Positions 7,308-9,500 of a stretch of 9,500 nt of DNA are shown here, piece by piece. The notes under the pieces are model-generated. The model was not told the DNA's origin and searched no databases. It worked only from the letters and a program-made list of their open reading frames with translations. The position numbers and the translations under genes were made by a program. The stretch lies in contig DASVMX010000456.1 in assembly GCA_036384215.1 (NCBI GenBank), forward strand, positions 1-9,500, given 5' to 3'. This stretch comes from Paraktedonobacter sp036384215 (lineage in GTDB: Bacteria > Chloroflexota > Ktedonobacteria > Ktedonobacterales > Ktedonobacteraceae). How positions within the stretch are numbered: position 1 is the first letter of the stretch; each line of letters opens with the position of its first letter.

Positions 7308-7336
7308 TGGACAAGTAATCCGCGAATGTCTATAAT
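7308..7336 (+). promoter_or_regulatory. Strong sigma70 promoter for arginase
   Basis: TGGACA (7308-7313) and a perfect TATAAT (7331-7336) are separated by 17 bp. The start would be near 7343, giving a leader of about 43 nt. The in-frame ATG at 7326 lies within this promoter, which excludes it as the translation start. Confidence 0.8.
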
Positions 7337-7385
7337 AGAAACGAGTTCAGAACACTGTTCAATGACGAGCAGGAGAGGTTATATT

Positions 7386-8282
7386 ATGCGTATTTGTGTG
7401 ATTGGCGTACCTATGGATTTAGGTGCGGACAGGCGTGGGGTTGATATTGGGGCGAGTGCCATTCGCTACGCGGGTCTTAACGACCAGTTGCGGCGTCTGG
7501 GCTATATTGTCAATGATGTTGGAAACATTGTTGTTCCTCAGCCCGAAAGCCAGCCCACCAGTGGCGATTCTCATCTGAAATACCTTGAACCAATTCTTCG
7601 GGCATCCGAAGACCTGGCGAACGCGGTGAGCGCTGCCTTTGAGGCTGGCGAGTTTCCGCTGATTCTGGGAGGCGACCACAGCATCGCGCTGGGTTCGATA
7701 ACCGGCGTGGCACGCGTCCACCGCGATGTAGGAGTGATCTGGATCGATGCCCATGGAGATTTTAATACCAACGAGACCACGCCATCAGGCAACATCCACG
7801 GCATGGTCCTGGCAGCTCTGGCTGGTCTTGGCCCGGCCAGTCTGACGCATCTCGGCGGCTGGGCTCCCAAGATCAACAAACAGACCATTGTGATTGTAGG
7901 TGCGCGGGATCTCGACGCGGAAGAACAGGATCTCTTGCGCGAGGAGCAGATCCACGTCTTTACCATGTCTGACATCGACCAGCGCGGGATGTCAGATGTC
8001 ATGCGCGAGGCAGTGGATATCGCCAGCCAGGCCAGCCACGGGGTTCACCTCAGCCTGGATATGGACTCGCTCGATCCCAGAGAGGCTCCTGGCGTTGGCA
8101 CTCCAGTCCGCGGTGGCCTGACCTATCGCGAGGCCCACCTGGCCATGGAAATGGTCGCGGCCTCCGGGCGCCTGGTCTCCATGGACGCGGTCGAGGTCAA
8201 TCCAATCCTCGACCGAGAAAACGCTACAGCCCACCTCGCGGTCGAGCTGATCCTTTCTGCTCTCGGAAAGAAAATTCTTTAG
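7386..8282 (+). CDS. rocF: Arginase
   Basis: Cytosolic Mn2+ enzyme that hydrolyses L-arginine to ornithine and urea, the first step of the arginase degradation route. The 298-residue length and sequence closely follow the Bacillus RocF type (opening VIGVPMDLGADRRGVD; closing VEVNPILDRENATAHLAVEL). All metal ligands are present: His98 in GGDHS, Asp121, His123 and Asp125 in DAHGD, Asp225 and Asp227 in SLDMDSLDP. Also visible are SGNIHG (134-139) with the proton-shuttle His138 and Glu270 near the substrate guanidinium. These match B. caldovelox numbering with an offset of one. AGGAGAGG at 7371-7378 lies 7 nt before the ATG, deciding the start over an in-frame ATG at 7326 that falls inside the promoter. 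No ornithine aminotransferase or urease genes are in view. Agmatinase or formiminoglutamase is unlikely given the RocF-type flanking sequence. Confidence 0.95.
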   Translation: MRICVIGVPMDLGADRRGVDIGASAIRYAGLNDQLRRLGYIVNDVGNIVVPQPESQPTSGDSHLKYLEPILRASEDLANAVSAAFEAGEFPLILGGDHSIALGSITGVARVHRDVGVIWIDAHGDFNTNETTPSGNIHGMVLAALAGLGPASLTHLGGWAPKINKQTIVIVGARDLDAEEQDLLREEQIHVFTMSDIDQRGMSDVMREAVDIASQASHGVHLSLDMDSLDPREAPGVGTPVRGGLTYREAHLAMEMVAASGRLVSMDAVEVNPILDRENATAHLAVELILSALGKKIL

Positions 8283-8286
8283 CAGA

Positions 8287-8366
8287 ATTGCAAAGGGCAG
8301 CCGCATCCGGGGGATGATTAAGGCAGCCGCATCCGGGGGATGAAACAGGCTGCCGCCTTTTGCAAT
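8287..8366 (+). terminator. Structured 3' region of arginase with a duplicated 22-bp unit
   Basis: An exact 22-bp unit occurs twice, at 8296-8317 and 8322-8343, separated by TTAA. Each begins with GGCAGCC and contains a mini-hairpin, CATCC GGG GGATG (8304-8316 and 8330-8342). Downstream lies one GGCTGCC (8348-8354) that can pair with either GGCAGCC, followed by GCCTTTT. Outer arms ATTGCAAA (8287-8294) and TTTGCAAT (8359-8366) enclose the whole. Starting 4 nt after the arginase stop, it is probably a terminator with a duplicated left arm, offering alternative folds. Confidence 0.6.
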
Positions 8367-8388
8367 CCTGTTAGAAATCTGCGATATC
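8360..8388 (+). promoter_or_regulatory. Weak candidate promoter for ilvE
   Basis: TTGCAA (8360-8365), a 17-bp spacer and GATATC (8383-8388) with an upstream TGC extension (8380-8382) could start transcription near 8395. That would place the start within or next to the GGAAGGAAGG ribosome site. The match is poor and overlaps the preceding structure, so ilvE may instead be read through from arginase. Confidence 0.25.
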
Positions 8389-8393
8389 AAAAA

Positions 8394-8430
8394 GGAAGGA
8401 AGGCAAGTAGATAGCTGCTCCGCTATCTAC
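8394..8430 (+). promoter_or_regulatory. Distant Shine-Dalgarno and start-proximal hairpin of ilvE
   Basis: A strong GGAAGGAAGG (8394-8403) lies 36 nt before the ilvE ATG, too far for normal use, and no other Shine-Dalgarno is near the start (GTACAAACG precedes it). Between them GTAGATAGC (8407-8415) pairs perfectly with GCTATCTAC (8422-8430), with loop TGCTCC. Folding this 24-nt hairpin leaves about 12 nt between the Shine-Dalgarno and the ATG, a workable distance. The idea that structure brings the site into register is an inference. Confidence 0.6.
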
Positions 8431-8439
8431 GTACAAACG

Positions 8440-9387
8440 ATGAACGCAAAAGAACTTTTTATGAATGGCGAATTTATCCCCGCGGAGCGCGGCGTCCTTC
8501 CTGTACGCACGCATGCATTCGCTTATGGTACCTCTTGCTTCGAGGGCATTCGCGGCTACTGGAACGCGCAGGACCAGCAGGTCTACCTCTTCCGCGCTCG
8601 CGAGCACTACGAGCGCCTGCTCCGCTCGTGCAAGGTTATGCTGATGACGTTACCCTACACCGCGGAGCAACTGGTCGAACTGAGCGTTGAGCTGATCCGG
8701 CGCAATGACCAGCACCAGGATGTCTACCTGCGCCCGGTGGCCTACAAAAGCCAGGAAATTCTGGGCGTGCAGTTGCATGGACTGAGCAACGACCTGATCA
8801 TCACCTCCGAGCCGCAGGGGAATTATGTTGAATTGAACGGTATGAGATGCGGCGTCTCCTCGTGGCGGCGCGTGGATGACAACGCAATTCCCGCCCGCGC
8901 GAAGATCTCCGGCGCGTATGTCAATTCTGCCTTCGCCAAAAGTGAGGCGCTCCAGAATGGTTACGACGAAGCCATCATGCTCACCAACGAAGGCCACGTT
9001 TCCGAGGGCAGCGCGGAAAATATCTTCCTGGTCATCAACGGCGAACTCATCACTCCTTCCCCTTCTGAGAATATTCTCCTCGGCATCACCCGCGATACCG
9101 TGATCGAACTGGCCCGGCGCGAACTGGGCATTATCACCCGCGAGCGCCAGATCGACCGCACCGAGCTCTACAATGCCGACGAAATCATCCTCTGCGGTAC
9201 TGGCGCGCAGATCGCCCCCGTCATCGAGGTTGATCATCGCCCCATCGGTTCTGGCAAAATTGGCCCGGTCGGCAGCGCCCTGCAAAGGATCTACTTCGAT
9301 GTCGTGCGCGGCAACAACCCCGAGTACCGCCAGCAGTGGTGCACGCCCGCCCTTGCCAAACAACAGAGCGCGAATCCCGCAGATTAA
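8440..9387 (+). CDS. ilvE: Branched-chain amino acid aminotransferase
   Basis: Cytosolic PLP fold-type IV enzyme that interconverts Leu, Ile and Val with their 2-keto acids using glutamate/2-oxoglutarate; last step of their synthesis and first of their breakdown. At 315 residues it is slightly longer than E. coli IlvE. Visible features are the opening MNGEFIPAERGVLPVRTHAF, FEGIRGYW (34-41), YLRPVAYKS (96-104), the PLP lysine Lys155 in ARAKISGAYVNS, Glu189 in VSEGSAENIFLV, GITRDT (215-220) and GTGAQIAPV (253-261). These follow E. coli Lys159 and Glu193. The FEGIR and GAYVNS features favour IlvE over D-amino-acid aminotransferase or aminodeoxychorismate lyase. It lies 157 nt after arginase on the same strand. 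The start has an unusual leader: the Shine-Dalgarno is separated from the ATG by a hairpin. Confidence 0.95.
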   Translation: MNAKELFMNGEFIPAERGVLPVRTHAFAYGTSCFEGIRGYWNAQDQQVYLFRAREHYERLLRSCKVMLMTLPYTAEQLVELSVELIRRNDQHQDVYLRPVAYKSQEILGVQLHGLSNDLIITSEPQGNYVELNGMRCGVSSWRRVDDNAIPARAKISGAYVNSAFAKSEALQNGYDEAIMLTNEGHVSEGSAENIFLVINGELITPSPSENILLGITRDTVIELARRELGIITRERQIDRTELYNADEIILCGTGAQIAPVIEVDHRPIGSGKIGPVGSALQRIYFDVVRGNNPEYRQQWCTPALAKQQSANPAD

Positions 9388-9399
9388 CCTGGAGGCAAG

Positions 9400-9500
9400 T
9401 TCCGGTTCTAAAATCGCAAACGGTAAAAAGAGCCGACCGAGAAAAATTTTAAATTTTTCGCGGTCGGCTCTTTTTACCGTTTGCGTTTTTAGAACCGGAA
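9400..9500 (+). terminator. Very long palindrome with a bidirectional terminator core after ilvE
   Basis: Bases 9400-9449 are complementary to 9451-9500 over 50 bp with only two mismatches (9414/9486 and 9440/9460), centred on 9450. It begins 13 nt after the ilvE stop and runs to the window edge, so the arms may be longer. Inside is AAAAAGAGCCGACCG (9426-9439 region) and its complement ending CTCTTTTT (9468-9475), the layout of a bidirectional intrinsic terminator, with an A/T-rich apex AAAAATTTTAAATTTTT. It probably terminates ilvE and a convergent gene beyond the window. The outer 25 bp on each side exceed what termination needs. Confidence 0.8.

Noticed and set aside
7306..7314. TGTGGACAA, complement of a TTGTCCACA-type DnaA box
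   Set aside because: It is a single isolated copy overlapping the arginase -35, with no cluster, AT-rich unwinding element or replication genes nearby.

Overview
This window looks like ordinary chromosome from a moderately GC-rich bacterium, by eye in the high fifties percent GC. It carries nine protein-coding genes and no RNA genes. The proteins (a DUF2277 protein, a Bacillus-type arginase, a lipoprotein peptide-binding protein and many alpha/beta hydrolases) most resemble those I associate with Chloroflexota, especially Ktedonobacteria. That placement is an inference from memory, not from a search.

Layout, left to right. Bases 1-134 hold a paired palindromic site and a sigma70-type promoter for enolase (135-1457, +). 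An alpha/beta-hydrolase-fold protein follows (1637-2518, +) with its own extended -10 promoter; its nucleophile serine is replaced by glycine. Convergent to it is a two-gene minus-strand unit: a 261-residue protein with a Rad52/RecT-like sequence feel (3003-3788) and a 92-residue helical protein (2704-2982). A promoter with exactly consensus hexamers drives this unit and a classical U-tract terminator ends it. Bases 3863-4189 are gene-free. A minus-strand run follows: a second alpha/beta hydrolase with an intact triad (4272-5063), a DUF2277 protein (5175-5444) and an orphan family-5 ABC substrate-binding lipoprotein (5512-7149). Divergent from it are arginase (7386-8282, +) and branched-chain aminotransferase (8440-9387, +).

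The metabolic genes are housekeeping or amino-acid related: enolase in glycolysis, arginase in arginine breakdown, IlvE in branched-chain amino acid transamination, and an oligopeptide-type binding protein for uptake. Most have their own promoters, so the window reads as a set of short transcription units rather than one pathway operon.

The most unusual content lies between the genes. Long, nearly perfect stem-loops of unrelated sequence sit at gene ends or in intergenic gaps: 1474-1515, 2552-2591, 4190-4255, 7249-7297 and 9400-9500. A duplicated-arm structure lies at 8287-8366. A 9-bp hairpin separates the only good Shine-Dalgarno from the ilvE start codon, and folding it would restore usable spacing. 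I found no clear new multi-gene system. The best leads are the Rad52-like two-gene unit, the serine-less hydrolase, the ilvE leader hairpin and the stem-loop pattern.
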